Part shown: piece after piece, positions 1 through 11,685 of the stretch
How the letters are laid out: each line of letters starts with the position of its first letter
Position numbering within the stretch: the stretch's first letter is position 1
Assembly (NCBI GenBank): GCA_951804985.1
Contig: OX638136.1
Coordinates: forward strand, 434,001 to 498,000
Reading direction: 5' to 3'
Length of the DNA stretch: 64,000 bases
Origin: Dryomyza anilis
Lineage: Eukaryota; Arthropoda; Insecta; Diptera; Dryomyzidae
Made by a program: the position numbers and the translations under genes
Notes under the pieces: generated by a model
Seen by the model: only the letters and a program-made list of their open reading frames with translations
Databases searched by the model: none
What the model was told of the DNA's origin: nothing

Positions 1-81
1 AGTTTTTTTTTTTTATTATTATTTAGTGTTATTACATTGACGAAAATATGAATGTTGTTGAATTCTAGTGCATGAGCATTC

Positions 82-201
82 GCCAACGACCATACCACGC
101 TGAATACATCGGTTCTCGTCCGATCACCGAAATTAAGCAGCGTCGGGCGCGGTTAGTACTTAGATGGGGGACCGCTTGGGAACACCGCGTGTTGTTGGCA
201 C
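82..201 (+). rRNA. 5S rRNA gene, unit 1
   Basis: This is a 120-nt 5S ribosomal RNA gene, recognised because it matches the Drosophila 5S rRNA I remember at essentially every position except the last two or three bases (ends GGCAC here, GGCCT in Drosophila). The terminal helix can form between the first and last ten bases. The RNA polymerase III internal control region lies inside the gene, and a T8 run at 217-224 is the expected terminator, so the primary transcript should be slightly longer than the mature RNA. It lies between H1 of the previous unit and H2B, on the same strand as H1, H2A and H3. All nine copies in the window look identical. Confidence 0.97.
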
Positions 202-599
202 ACTAAGATCATTAGATTTTTTTTATATATATATTTTTCACATTTAATAAAAAAAAAAAATACAATTTTTTTGTATTAATTCAGTCAAATATAGAAGTTA
301 TTAAATTATTAGAAAATATAAATAATTTATTTTATTAATAAACTAAAAAAAATCTAAATATTAATTTATTAAAATGTATATAAAAATCAATTTAATAAAT
401 TTCATCTTTTTAGTGAAATAGTTTATGGCTCTGAGAAGTGCCTTTTTATATACATATTTTATGTATTAATTCCGTTAAATATTGAAGCTCTGAAATTAAA
501 ATAATTTATTTTATTGATAAAATTCAAAATCTATATATTTATTAAAATGTATTTAAACTTGAATTTAATTAATTTCATCTTTTTAGTAAAATATTTTGT
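202..599 (-). repeat. 5S-H2B spacer with decayed duplicate of the H2B 3' end, unit 1
   Basis: No gene is seen. The block around 311-455 is a diverged tandem copy of the block around 490-627 that holds the working H2B 3' end. Both share AATTTCATCTTTTTAGT, then a stem-loop, then a T-rich stretch. The outer copy's stem-loop, at 427-442 (read on the minus strand), keeps the TCTC loop but has an A-A mismatch at the fourth stem pair. It is therefore either a relic of a duplicated 3' end or a weak backup processing site. Confidence 0.75.
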
Positions 600-615
600 G
601 GCCCTGAGAAGGGCC
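600..615 (-). terminator. H2B histone stem-loop, unit 1
   Basis: GGCCCTTCTCAGGGCC on the minus strand: perfect 6-bp stem, 4-nt loop, 35 nt past the H2B stop. A purine-rich AAAAAGATGAAA follows as the likely U7 target. Confidence 0.95.
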
Positions 616-650
616 TTTTTATATATATGAAACAAAATGTTGTTGAAAAT

Positions 651-1022
651 TTATTTAGAGCTCGTGTATTTAGTGACAGCTTTTGTTCCTTCACTGACGG
701 CGTGCTTAGCCAGCTCACCAGGCAATAGTAGACGGACGGCTGTTTGAATTTCGCGACTCGTAATTGTTGAGCGTTTGTTGTAGTGTGCCAAACGAGAAGC
801 CTCAGCCGCAATGCGCTCAAAAATATCATTCACAAAACTATTCATGATGCTCATAGCCTTTGAAGAAATTCCAGTATCCGGATGAACTTGCTTCAACACT
901 TTGTAAATGTAGATGGCGTAGCTTTCCTTCCTCTTGCGCTTACGTTTCTTGTCATTCTTGGTGATGTTCTTCTGCGCCTTTCCAGCCTTCTTGGCAGCTT
1001 TTCCACTAGTTTTTGGTGGCAT
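651..1022 (-). CDS. His2B: Histone H2B, unit 1
   Basis: Core nucleosomal histone H2B, 123 aa, the same length as Drosophila H2B. It pairs with H2A in the nucleosome. Residues 1-33 form the lysine-rich tail, residues ~35-100 the histone fold, and the C-terminal helix ends in YTSSK. Compared with remembered Drosophila H2B it differs at about two tail positions (N23, R27). The start is the ATG of MPPKTSG. Upstream in-frame ATGs only add untranslated leader. It is divergent from H2A across a 284-bp shared promoter. The gene is intronless and followed by a histone stem-loop at 600-615, as expected for a replication-dependent gene. The frame is intact in all nine units. Confidence 0.98.
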   Translation of the reverse strand: MPPKTSGKAAKKAGKAQKNITKNDKKRKRKRKESYAIYIYKVLKQVHPDTGISSKAMSIMNSFVNDIFERIAAEASRLAHYNKRSTITSREIQTAVRLLLPGELAKHAVSEGTKAVTKYTSSK

Positions 1023-1681
<659 letters not shown>

Positions 1682-1717
1682 ATATTCAACAACCACAAAT
1701 AAAAAATATAAACCAAC

Positions 1718-1733
1718 CGTCCTTTTCAGGACG
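1718..1733 (+). terminator. H2A histone stem-loop, unit 1
   Basis: CGTCCTTTTCAGGACG: 6-bp stem with TTTC loop, 36 nt past the H2A stop. AAAGAGAT follows about 20 nt on. Confidence 0.94.
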
Positions 1734-1820
1734 ACAAATTATTAATAAATAAAGAGATATATTATTATTAAAAAAAAAAAATCTATAATAAAACGATACA
1801 AAATTAATTTCTAAATGCTT

Positions 1821-2443
1821 GTCATATTTTCAAGGAAGGTTAATTTCTATAGGAAAACATATGTTGAAAGTAGAATATCATGCTAAAATGAAAAAAAAAA
1901 ATTTCGATAATGAAACGATAAAAAGTCGCTTCTCTGTGCGTCTCATATTTTCAAGGGAGGCTAATTTCTATAGGAAAACATATGTTGAAGGTAGAATATC
2001 ATGCTAAAATGAAAAAAAAAAAATTCGATAATGAAACGATAAAAAGTCGCTTCTCTGTGCGTCTCATATTTTCAAGGGAGGCTAATTTCTATAGGAAAAC
2101 ATATGTTGAAGGTAGAATATCATGCTAAAATGAAAAAAAAAAAATTTCGATAATGAAACGATAAAAAGTCGCTTCTCTGTGCGTCTCATATTTTTAAGGG
2201 AGGCTAATTTCTATAGGAATACATATGTTGAAGGTAGAATATCATGCCATAATGAAAAAAAAAAAATTCGATAATGAAACGATAAAAAGTCGCTTCTCTG
2301 TGCGTCTCATATTTTCAAGGGAGGCTAATTTCTATAGGAATACATATGTTGAAGGTAGAATATCATGCTAAAATGAAAAAAAAAAATGTCGATAATGAAA
2401 CGATAAAAAGTCGCTTCTCTGTGCGCCTCATATTTTCAAGGAA
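1821..2443. repeat. H2A-H4 subrepeat array, 5 copies, unit 1
   Basis: Tandem repeat with a period of 121-122 bp. The core GTCGCTTCTCTGTGCGTC recurs at 1925, 2046, 2168, 2289 and 2410, with a partial copy at the left edge. Each copy holds GATAATGAAACGATAA, the TTCTC hairpin-like core, AAGGGAGGCTAATTTC, and a variable A run. No coding potential is maintained; the short open frames are incidental. The same core occurs singly in the H3-H1 spacer. Confidence 0.93.
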
Positions 2444-2550
2444 ACATTATTTCAAGCATGATGACAAATAAACCAATTAAAATTCAAACAAAAATGTATT
2501 TTTTGATAAAATATATTAAATTTTTAGTCTTTTTTTTTTAATTAAATTGT

Positions 2551-2566
2551 GGTCCTGAAAAGGACC
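2551..2566 (-). terminator. H4 histone stem-loop, unit 1
   Basis: GGTCCTTTTCAGGACC on the minus strand, 42 nt past the H4 stop. The downstream element here reads AAAAGACT, unlike AAAGAGT in most other units. Confidence 0.94.
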
Positions 2567-2608
2567 GATTGTTTATAAATTGTTAAAAAAAAATGCAGAA
2601 ATATTTGT

Positions 2609-2926
<318 letters not shown>

Positions 2927-2971
2927 TCACTTTTATTTTTCAACTTCACTTCACAAAACACAAATGAGAAC

Positions 2972-2985
2972 TAATACCTAAAACT
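2972..2985. repeat. Left 14-bp flanking duplication of unit 1 insertion
   Basis: TAATACCTAAAACT, repeated at 4683-4696 on the other side of the element. It is either a target-site duplication or the remnant of a longer one after a deletion. Confidence 0.8.
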
Positions 2986-4682
2986 CAATATTTTTTTTTT
3001 TAACTCAATATTTTTTTTATTTAAGCATTTCTTTTGTTTTACATTTCATGAAGAATTATTTTACAGGGTTGTTTTTTTATGCAGAATATGTATAAATATT
3101 CTTTCTCATAACATTCAAGATTTTACATTTTATATTTAAAATATTTACATTTTGGTTTTGTTTTTACATTACATGTTTGTGTTTTTGTGGAAAATTTTTT
3201 AAAAAAACCACATAATTATAATTTCCATGGTATAAAACTTAAAACTAAAACTAAAAAATATATGTACATTAACTTAAAACTAAAAAACAAATAAAGTAAA
3301 AAAAAAACAAAAATAAAAATTATTCAATTATTGGTCTGTATTATAAATTAATTGATTTATATTATTTTTACGTTTATTGTAGTAAATTATTTTGTCATTT
3401 GAATCGAACATTTCATTTTCATATAAATATTTAAATTTAGTCGGCGATATATATTTATTACTATTATTGTCGTTAATATTTGTATTTATGTTGTTTATAT
3501 ACATATCTTTTATAAGATTATTATCGATTAAAGAACTTTTTATAGAAAACTTGTATCCTAATTCTACGAGAAATCTGTCGATTCTTTTGAGATTTGTACT
3601 TTTATAAAGTTGCCTGCAACTTATTTTTTTGTAATTAAAAAATTCATCAAAATTGCCACATGTACCTAGTATATATCTTATGCATTTCCTTTCCAATTTT
3701 CTTAACTTTTCCATTTGAGCGGAAGAAATTTGGAACCAAATTGGAAAACCATATGCGATAATGCTTCTAACTACCTGCATATATAGGATTTTTTTAATTT
3801 TTTTTGATAAAAGACTATTGAATTTAAAGGCGTTATACCAAATAATAAACGAGGTGTTTGCTTTGGCTAATATATATTTAATGTGTTCTGAAAAGTTATA
3901 TTTAGTGTCAAATTGAATGCCAAGATATTTTACTGAATTTTTAACTAATATAGAAGTGTTGTTTATGTAAATTTTTGGATTATGTTTTCTACAGTTTTTA
4001 AAACTAGAACCTGTACCTATAATTTTAATAACTTCTGACTTTTCAGTATTTATTTCTACTCCCCATTTTTTATAGTATTTATTTATTTCTTCGAGATAAT
4101 TATTTATTTCTCTTGACATTTTTTCCATATAAATACCATCAGTAAACACACATACATCATCCGCATATGCAATTAATTTAATTCTGTCAATTTCAGGTTG
4201 AGGTAAATCCGATAAGAAAATATTGTATAGGTGCGGTGCTAAAATTGAACCCTGAGGAACACCTGATACAATTCTAAATAGTGATGATACCTTACCTCCA
4301 CAGCTTACAGTAAAGAAACGATTTTCTAAAAACGACTTTAATATTTTACTAAGATGAATGGGAAATTTATATTGCAACATCTTGTAAATTAATCCATTTA
4401 TCCAGACTGAATCAAATGCTTTTTTGACGTCAATGAAAACCGCGACTGTAGTACGTCTCTTGTTTAAATTATTTGTTATATTATTAGATAAATACAGCAG
4501 GGGTTGCGTTGTTGCATGCTGTTTCCTAAAACCCATTTGGAAATCTTTTAAAATTGGTTTATTTTCAAATTCATCTTCTATTAAAGTGAATAAGAATTGT
4601 TCAAAAATTTTTGAAATATTTGACAAAAGCGAAATTGGCCTATAGCTAGTCACGCTCCAGGGTGATTTGCCTGATTTAGGAA
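2986..4682 (-). mobile_element. 5'-truncated Jockey-like non-LTR retrotransposon, unit 1
   Basis: A 1.7-kb fragment nearly identical to the 3' third of the full element at 23657-28824. I see one synonymous difference in the shared coding part plus homopolymer changes. It holds the 3' UTR (2986-3327) and the second half of ORF2. Its 3' junction with histone DNA is the same base as in unit 4. The tail is duplicated: AACTCAATA plus a T run occurs twice (2982-3018 on the plus strand). It splits the H4/H3 promoter. Confidence 0.92.
3328..4682 (-). pseudogene. ORF2 fragment, reverse transcriptase, unit 1 element
   Basis: It encodes what corresponds to residues ~537-986 of the full ORF2. The fragment begins just before the RT finger motif YRPISLLSN. 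RT motifs A (FIDVKKAFDSVW), B (SGVPQGS) and C (YADD) remain, and the normal stop is kept. The endonuclease domain and the whole of ORF1 are absent, so it cannot mobilise itself. An in-frame ATG in the flanking histone promoter extends the open frame to 4758, but I do not consider that a real start. Confidence 0.9.
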
Positions 4683-4696
4683 TAATACCTAAAACT
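4683..4696. repeat. Right 14-bp flanking duplication of unit 1 insertion
   Basis: Second copy of TAATACCTAAAACT; see 2972-2985. Confidence 0.8.
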
Positions 4697-5323
<627 letters not shown>

Positions 5324-5358
5324 ATATCTTTTAATTTCAAATATAATTAAAACAAATC

Positions 5359-5374
5359 GGTCCTTCTTAGGACC
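5359..5374 (+). terminator. H3 histone stem-loop, unit 1 (loop variant)
   Basis: GGTCCTTCTTAGGACC, 35 nt past the stop. The fourth loop base is T here and C in every other H3 copy; the stem is intact. Confidence 0.93.
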
Positions 5375-5702
5375 ACAAAAAAACAATGACTAAAAGAGAT
5401 TTCAAAATTGAGTATTTTTTCTTATATGGTATATACTAAAAAATACAAAAGAGATAGCCTGATTTTTGAACAAAAAAAAATATATATATATGCATTTACA
5501 GCATAATGATGAATAACCTTTTATTATTAATACTATATAATCTATTTGAAAACTATATATATATAGATTTAATATAATAAAAAAAAAAGCAAAAAATGAA
5601 ATTATTTTTGTTTCTGATATATTTTTATTTTGAAATGATAATGAAACAATAGTATTCATACAAATACACTATTCTCAAACGATAGTTTTAGCAAAAAAAA
5701 AA

Positions 5703-5746
5703 GACGCTTCTCGGGGCGTCACACTTTTTTAAGGGAGGCTAATTTC
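5703..5746 (+). other. Hairpin/purine module A, unit 1
   Basis: GACGC/GCGTC can form a 5-bp stem around a TTCTCGGG loop (5703-5720), then ACAC, a T run and AAGGGAGGCTAATTTC. Spacing and composition resemble a histone stem-loop followed by a purine-rich downstream element. Function unknown. Confidence 0.6.
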
Positions 5747-6101
5747 CATATAAAAATTCAATTTTATGTGTTCAATGTACTCAATTGATTTAAATTTGAC
5801 CATAATAAAATTATATTTTTTTAAAAACATTTTTTATAAAAAAAAAAATCTCAAAAAAAATAATTTATATATTTTTTAAAATTATATTTTGCTTCTTTGA
5901 AAAATGTACTCAATTGATTTAAATTTGACCATAATAAAATTATATTTTTTTAAAAACATTTTTTATAAAAAAAAAAATCTCAAAAAAAATAATTTATATA
6001 TTTTTTAAAATTATATTTTGCTTCTTTGAAATTTTTTTATGATAGTGAAACGATAATTTCATACAAATATACAATTCTCAGACGATAGTTTGGGCAAAAA
6101 C

Positions 6102-6145
6102 GACGCTTCTCGGTGCGTCACACTTTTTCGAGGGAGGCTAATTTC
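6102..6145 (+). other. Hairpin/purine module B, unit 1
   Basis: Same module: stem GACGC/GCGTC, loop TTCTCGGT, then GAGGGAGGCTAATTTC. It is preceded by GATAGTGAAACGATAA, which also precedes the core in the H2A-H4 array. Confidence 0.6.
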
Positions 6146-6746
6146 ACATATAAAACTCAATTTTAAATATGTTCAATGTTCTCAATTGCTTTAATAAAAA
6201 TACATCCGTATATTTCAGAATGACTATAAAAAATTTAAATTTGAAAAAAATGATATATTTAAAAAAAATCAATTTATTAAAATTAATTTTTTAAATATTT
6301 GTTATAATTATATTTTGTTTCTTTTAATGGTGACCTTTCTTGTGTCGTAAAATGATGGCAGGTTTAACGTATAAATGGAAATAATACATTGAAAATGTTG
6401 CAAAATATATATATTTTTTGCATAATGTGATAGTTTATAGATTGTTTAATGTAATAATTAAATTTATCTAAATCAAATAATTTGTTTTTGGATTCAAATG
6501 ATGAAATTGTTTCATAAATTTGTATTACAAGTGCGATATTCTTTGAGCATTATCGAGTTTATTAACTGATGAGCTTAACAAATTTGTTTTGTATATATTG
6601 TTATTGATAGATGCATTGATTTACTTTCGTTGCTCATTTAAATTTTTCCAATATTTTGCATACAAATTTAAATAAAAATACTTTAAAACAGTTTAAAACC
6701 ATATACAGATTATACATATACATGGGAATGTAAATTTATATGAAAA

Positions 6747-6790
6747 GACGTTTCTCGGCGCGTCTCATTTTTTCTAGTGAGTCTAAATTC
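6747..6790 (+). other. Hairpin/purine module C upstream of H1, unit 1
   Basis: Most diverged copy: GACGT/GCGTC stem with a T-G wobble, loop TTCTCGGC, then CTAGTGAGTCTAAATTC. It lies 125 nt before the H1 ATG in all eight units. Confidence 0.55.
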
Positions 6791-6871
6791 CCCTGAAAAT
6801 TGTGAATTTAAATACAAAGTGTTTTAAGTTTTCATTGAGTGATTTGTACAAGTAATTATTTTAAAACAAAA

Positions 6872-7564
6872 ATGTCTGAATTAACTGGTGTCGCAGTCGT
6901 TTCGTCGCCTGTTGCTACTGCTGCTGCTGCAGTGGAAAAGAAAGTCGTCAAGAAGACTGCAAAGAAACCAGCGACTGCACCATCTCATCCACCAACTCAG
7001 CAAATGGTTGACGCTTCAATTAAAAATTTAAAAGAACGTGGTGGTTCATCATTGCTGGCAATTAAGAAATATATCAGTGCAACATATAAATGTGATGCTC
7101 AAAAATTGGCACCATTTATTAAGAAATATTTAAAATCAGCAGTTGTATCTGGTAAATTAATTCAAACAAAAGGCAAGGGAGCATCAGGTTCCTTCAAACT
7201 TTCAGCCGCTGCCAGTAAGGAGCCAAAAACAAAAACTAAGTCCGTTGAGAAGAAAAAGACAGCTATAACCAAAACTGCACCTAAGAGAAAATCAACAGCG
7301 TCAACAAAGAAGGTGAGTGATGAGAAAAAAGGAAAGAAAGCTGTGGCCACAAAAAAAACCGCTGAAAAGAAGAAGGTTGAAAAAACAAAGGCGAAAACCA
7401 TCAAAAAGGTTGGTGCAGTTAAATCAAAATCTGTGAAATCAAAGGCAACAACGCCCGTATCAGTTTCTAAAGGAAAAGTGACCAAAGCGAAGGCAGCGTT
7501 AGCTAAGAAAACGGTTAATATTCCAAAAAAACCAGCTGCTAAAAAGACTGCAGCTAAAAAATAA
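6872..7564 (+). CDS. His1: Linker histone H1, unit 1
   Basis: Linker histone H1, 230 aa, which binds linker DNA and compacts chromatin. There is a short A/V-rich N-terminal tail, then the winged-helix H15 domain at ~38-111 ([20 protein letters not shown] through [11 protein letters not shown]), then a long Lys/Ala-rich C-terminal tail. It resembles Drosophila H1 closely in the globular domain and loosely in the tails, and it is shorter than Drosophila H1 (~256 aa). The start MSELTG is chosen. An in-frame ATG 33 nt upstream lies at or near the start of the transcript and has no similarity to H1. Intact in units 1, 2, 4, 5 and 7. Confidence 0.96.
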   Translation: MSELTGVAVVSSPVATAAAAVEKKVVKKTAKKPATAPSHPPTQQMVDASIKNLKERGGSSLLAIKKYISATYKCDAQKLAPFIKKYLKSAVVSGKLIQTKGKGASGSFKLSAAASKEPKTKTKSVEKKKTAITKTAPKRKSTASTKKVSDEKKGKKAVATKKTAEKKKVEKTKAKTIKKVGAVKSKSVKSKATTPVSVSKGKVTKAKAALAKKTVNIPKKPAAKKTAAKK

Positions 7565-7608
7565 TTTTTTAATCATATAGCATTCGTTTAAATCGAATTT
7601 ATATAAAA

Positions 7609-7624
7609 AGCCCTTCTCAGGGCT
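7609..7624 (+). terminator. H1 histone stem-loop, unit 1
   Basis: AGCCCTTCTCAGGGCT, 44 nt past the H1 stop; AAAGAGATT follows at about 7640. Confidence 0.94.
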
Positions 7625-7769
7625 ACAATTTATTTCTACAAAGAGATTAAACTTAAATTAATTTAAATGTATGTTTGATTTATTTATAGTTTTTTTTTTT
7701 TTATTATTATTTAGTGTTATTACATTGACGAAAATATGAATGTTGTTGAATTCTAGTGCATGAGCATTC

Positions 7770-7889
7770 GCCAACGACCATACCACGCTGAATACATCGG
7801 TTCTCGTCCGATCACCGAAATTAAGCAGCGTCGGGCGCGGTTAGTACTTAGATGGGGGACCGCTTGGGAACACCGCGTGTTGTTGGCAC
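7770..7889 (+). rRNA. 5S rRNA gene, unit 2
   Basis: Identical by eye to the unit 1 copy, with the same T8 terminator 16 nt downstream. It starts the first uninterrupted repeat unit (6305 bp to the next 5S). Confidence 0.97.
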
Positions 7890-8287
7890 ACTAAGATCAT
7901 TAGATTTTTTTTATATATATATTTTTCACATTTAATAAAAAAAAAAAATACAATTTTTTTGTATTAATTCAGTCAAATATAGAAGTTATTAAATTATTAG
8001 AAAATATAAATAATTTATTTTATTAATAAACTAAAAAAAATCTAAATATTAATTTATTAAAATGTATATAAAAATCAATTTAATAAATTTCATCTTTTTA
8101 GTGAAATAGTTTATGGCTCTGAGAAGTGCCTTTTTATATACATATTTTATGTATTAATTCCGTTAAATATTGAAGCTCTGAAATTAAAATAATTTATTTT
8201 ATTGATAAAATTCAAAATCTATATATTTATTAAAATGTATTTAAACTTGAATTTAATTAATTTCATCTTTTTAGTAAAATATTTTGT
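7890..8287 (-). repeat. 5S-H2B spacer, unit 2
   Basis: No gene. Decayed second H2B stem-loop at 8115-8130, same A-A mismatch as unit 1. Confidence 0.7.
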
Positions 8288-8303
8288 GGCCCTGAGAAGG
8301 GCC
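8288..8303 (-). terminator. H2B histone stem-loop, unit 2
   Basis: Perfect GGCCCTTCTCAGGGCC hairpin on the minus strand. Confidence 0.95.
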
Positions 8304-8338
8304 TTTTTATATATATGAAACAAAATGTTGTTGAAAAT

Positions 8339-8710
8339 TTATTTAGAGCTCGTGTATTTAGTGACAGCTTTTGTTCCTTCACTGACGGCGTGCTTAGCCA
8401 GCTCACCAGGCAATAGTAGACGGACGGCTGTTTGAATTTCGCGACTCGTAATTGTTGAGCGTTTGTTGTAGTGTGCCAAACGAGAAGCCTCAGCCGCAAT
8501 GCGCTCAAAAATATCATTCACAAAACTATTCATGATGCTCATAGCCTTTGAAGAAATTCCAGTATCCGGATGAACTTGCTTCAACACTTTGTAAATGTAG
8601 ATGGCGTAGCTTTCCTTCCTCTTGCGCTTACGTTTCTTGTCATTCTTGGTGATGTTCTTCTGCGCCTTTCCAGCCTTCTTGGCAGCTTTTCCACTAGTTT
8701 TTGGTGGCAT
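8339..8710 (-). CDS. His2B: Histone H2B, unit 2
   Basis: 123 aa, same protein as the unit 1 copy. Because the leader poly-T run differs by one base, an upstream in-frame ATG extends the open frame by 16 codons here. The true start remains MPPKTSG. Confidence 0.98.
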   Translation of the reverse strand: MPPKTSGKAAKKAGKAQKNITKNDKKRKRKRKESYAIYIYKVLKQVHPDTGISSKAMSIMNSFVNDIFERIAAEASRLAHYNKRSTITSREIQTAVRLLLPGELAKHAVSEGTKAVTKYTSSK

Positions 8711-8995
8711 TTTATTTTGTTCACTGTTCACTTTTTTTTTTTCTTTTTCACAAAACACTTCACTGTTAACACAATTTTTATGCCAAGTCCAAAATTCGAT
8801 GTTCTTAAGTACTTTTTTCTATACGTGTTTTTCAGGTAGAAGAAGACATTATTGGTTATTTCAAAAACAACCCTCATTCAATGGAATGCGTAGAAAAAAA
8901 AACTATAAATACAGAGCGACTATTTGTCACAGGCATCATTTGTGTTTAAAGTGCAGTGCTGTGAAGTGTATTAGTATAAACAAAAAAAGTGAATA
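8711..8995. promoter_or_regulatory. Divergent H2B/H2A promoter, unit 2
   Basis: H2A TATA box at 8904-8911. One base differs from the other units (GATGTTCTTAAG instead of GATGTGCTTAAG). Confidence 0.8.
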
Positions 8996-9362
<367 letters not shown>

Positions 9363-9398
9363 ATATTCAACAACCACAAATAAAAAATATAAACCAAC

Positions 9399-9414
9399 CG
9401 TCCTTTTCAGGACG
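9399..9414 (+). terminator. H2A histone stem-loop, unit 2
   Basis: CGTCCTTTTCAGGACG, intact although the gene is frameshifted. Confidence 0.93.
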
Positions 9415-9501
9415 ACAAATTATTAATAAATAAAGAGATATATTATTATTAAAAAAAAAAAATCTATAATAAAACGATACAAAATTAATTTCTAAATGCT
9501 T

Positions 9502-10488
9502 GTCATATTTTCAAGGAAGGTTAATTTCTATAGGAAAACATATGTTGAAAGTAGAATATCATGCTAAAATGAAAAAAAAAAATTTCGATAATGAAACGAT
9601 AAAAAGTCGCTTCTCTGTGCGTCTCATATTTTCAAGGGAGGCTAATTTCTATAGGAAAACATATGTTGAAGGTAGAATATCATGCTAAAATGAAAAAAAA
9701 AAAATTCGATAATGAAACGATAAAAAGTCGCTTCTCTGTGCGTCTCATATTTTCAAGGGAGGCTAATTTCTATAGGAAAACATATGTTGAAGGTAGAATA
9801 TCATGCTAAAATGAAAAAAAAAAAATTTCGATAATGAAACGATAAAAAGTCGCTTCTCTGTGCGTCTCATATTTTTAAGGGAGGCTAATTTCTATAGGAA
9901 TACATATGTTGAAGGTAGAATATCATGCTAAAATGAAAAAAAAAAAAATTTCGATAATGAAACGATAAAAAGTCGCTTCTCTGTGCGTCTCATATTTTCA
10001 AGGGAGGCTAATTTCTATAGGAAAACATATGTTGAAGGTAGAATATCATGCTAAAATGAAAAAAAAAATTTCGATAATGAAACGATAAAAAGTCGCTTCT
10101 CTGTGCGTCTCATATTTTCAAGGGAGGTTAATTTCTATAGGATAACATATGTTGAAGGTAGAATATCATGCTAAAATGAAAAAAAAAATTCGATAATGAA
10201 ACGATAAAAAGTCGCTTCTCTGTGCGTCTCATATTTTTAAGGGAGGCTAATTTCTATAGGAATACATATGTTGAAGGTAGAATATCATGCCATAATGAAA
10301 AAAAAAAATTTCGATAATGAAACGATAAAAAGTCGCTTCTCTGTGCGTCTCATATTTTCAAGGGAGGCTAATTTCTATAGGAATACATATGTTGAAGGTA
10401 GAATATCATGCTAAAATGAAAAAAAAAAAAATGTCGATAATGAAACGATAAAAAGTCGCTTCTCTGTGCGCCTCATATTTTCAAGGAA
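9502..10488. repeat. H2A-H4 subrepeat array, 8 copies, unit 2
   Basis: Cores at 9606, 9727, 9849, 9972, 10092, 10211, 10332 and 10455; otherwise as in unit 1. The three additional copies compared with unit 1 lie in the middle of the array. Confidence 0.93.
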
Positions 10489-10595
10489 ACATTATTTCAA
10501 GCATGATGACAAATAAACCAATTAAAATTCAAACAAAAATGTATTTTTTGATAAAATATATTAAATTTTTACTCTTTTTTTTTTAATTAAATTGT

Positions 10596-10611
10596 GGTCC
10601 TGAAAAGGACC
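10596..10611 (-). terminator. H4 histone stem-loop, unit 2
   Basis: GGTCCTTTTCAGGACC on the minus strand; downstream element AAAGAGT. Confidence 0.94.
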
Positions 10612-10653
10612 GATTGTTTATAAATTGTTAAAAAAAAATGCAGAAATATTTGT

Positions 10654-11634
<981 letters not shown>

Positions 11635-11669
11635 ATATCTTTTAATTTCAAATATAATTAAAACAAATC

Positions 11670-11685
11670 GGTCCTTCTCAGGACC
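11670..11685 (+). terminator. H3 histone stem-loop, unit 2
   Basis: GGTCCTTCTCAGGACC with the usual TCTC loop. Confidence 0.95.

Larger units (their letters stand above)
5375..6871. other. H3-H1 spacer, unit 1
   Basis: AT-rich, with no gene recognised. It contains a 129-bp direct duplication at 5775-6032 (two near-identical copies) and three copies of the TTCTC hairpin / GGAGGCTAATTTC module (listed separately), the last one 125 nt upstream of the H1 ATG. The H1 promoter at the right end has a weak TTTAAATA and an initiator-like TCATTG near 6834; no strong TATA box is seen. Unit 1 also has a few extra bases (TAGCCTGA) near 5455. Confidence 0.8.

Noticed and set aside
82..201. 5S copies as pseudogenes or a SINE derived from 5S
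   Set aside because: Full length, undiverged from Drosophila 5S apart from the last bases, correct terminator, one per unit at a fixed position, with no SINE tail.
1819..2007. 62-codon open frame in the subrepeat array, recurring in most units
   Set aside because: It just spans two subrepeat copies; the 121-122-bp period and A-run length changes do not keep the frame, and there is no similarity to a known protein.
1821..2443. Array resembling a CRISPR at first glance (regular repeats)
   Set aside because: The copies are near-identical along the entire 121-bp period with no unique spacers, and the DNA is from an animal.
5402..5659. 83-85-codon frame in the H3-H1 spacer (minus strand)
   Set aside because: AT-rich, low-complexity translation; length changes with homopolymers between units and it is shortened in units 5-7.
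6839..6871. 11-codon extension of H1 (in-frame upstream ATG)
   Set aside because: It lies at or just beside the predicted transcription start and has no similarity to H1 N-termini.
7162..7485. 107-codon hydrophobic frame antisense to the H1 tail
   Set aside because: Arises because Lys codons read as Phe/Leu on the other strand; no independent support.
8339..8758. N-terminally extended H2B (16 extra residues) in several units
   Set aside because: The extension appears only where the leader poly-T run has a suitable length, and it is absent in units 1, 7 and 9; MPPKTSG is the known start.
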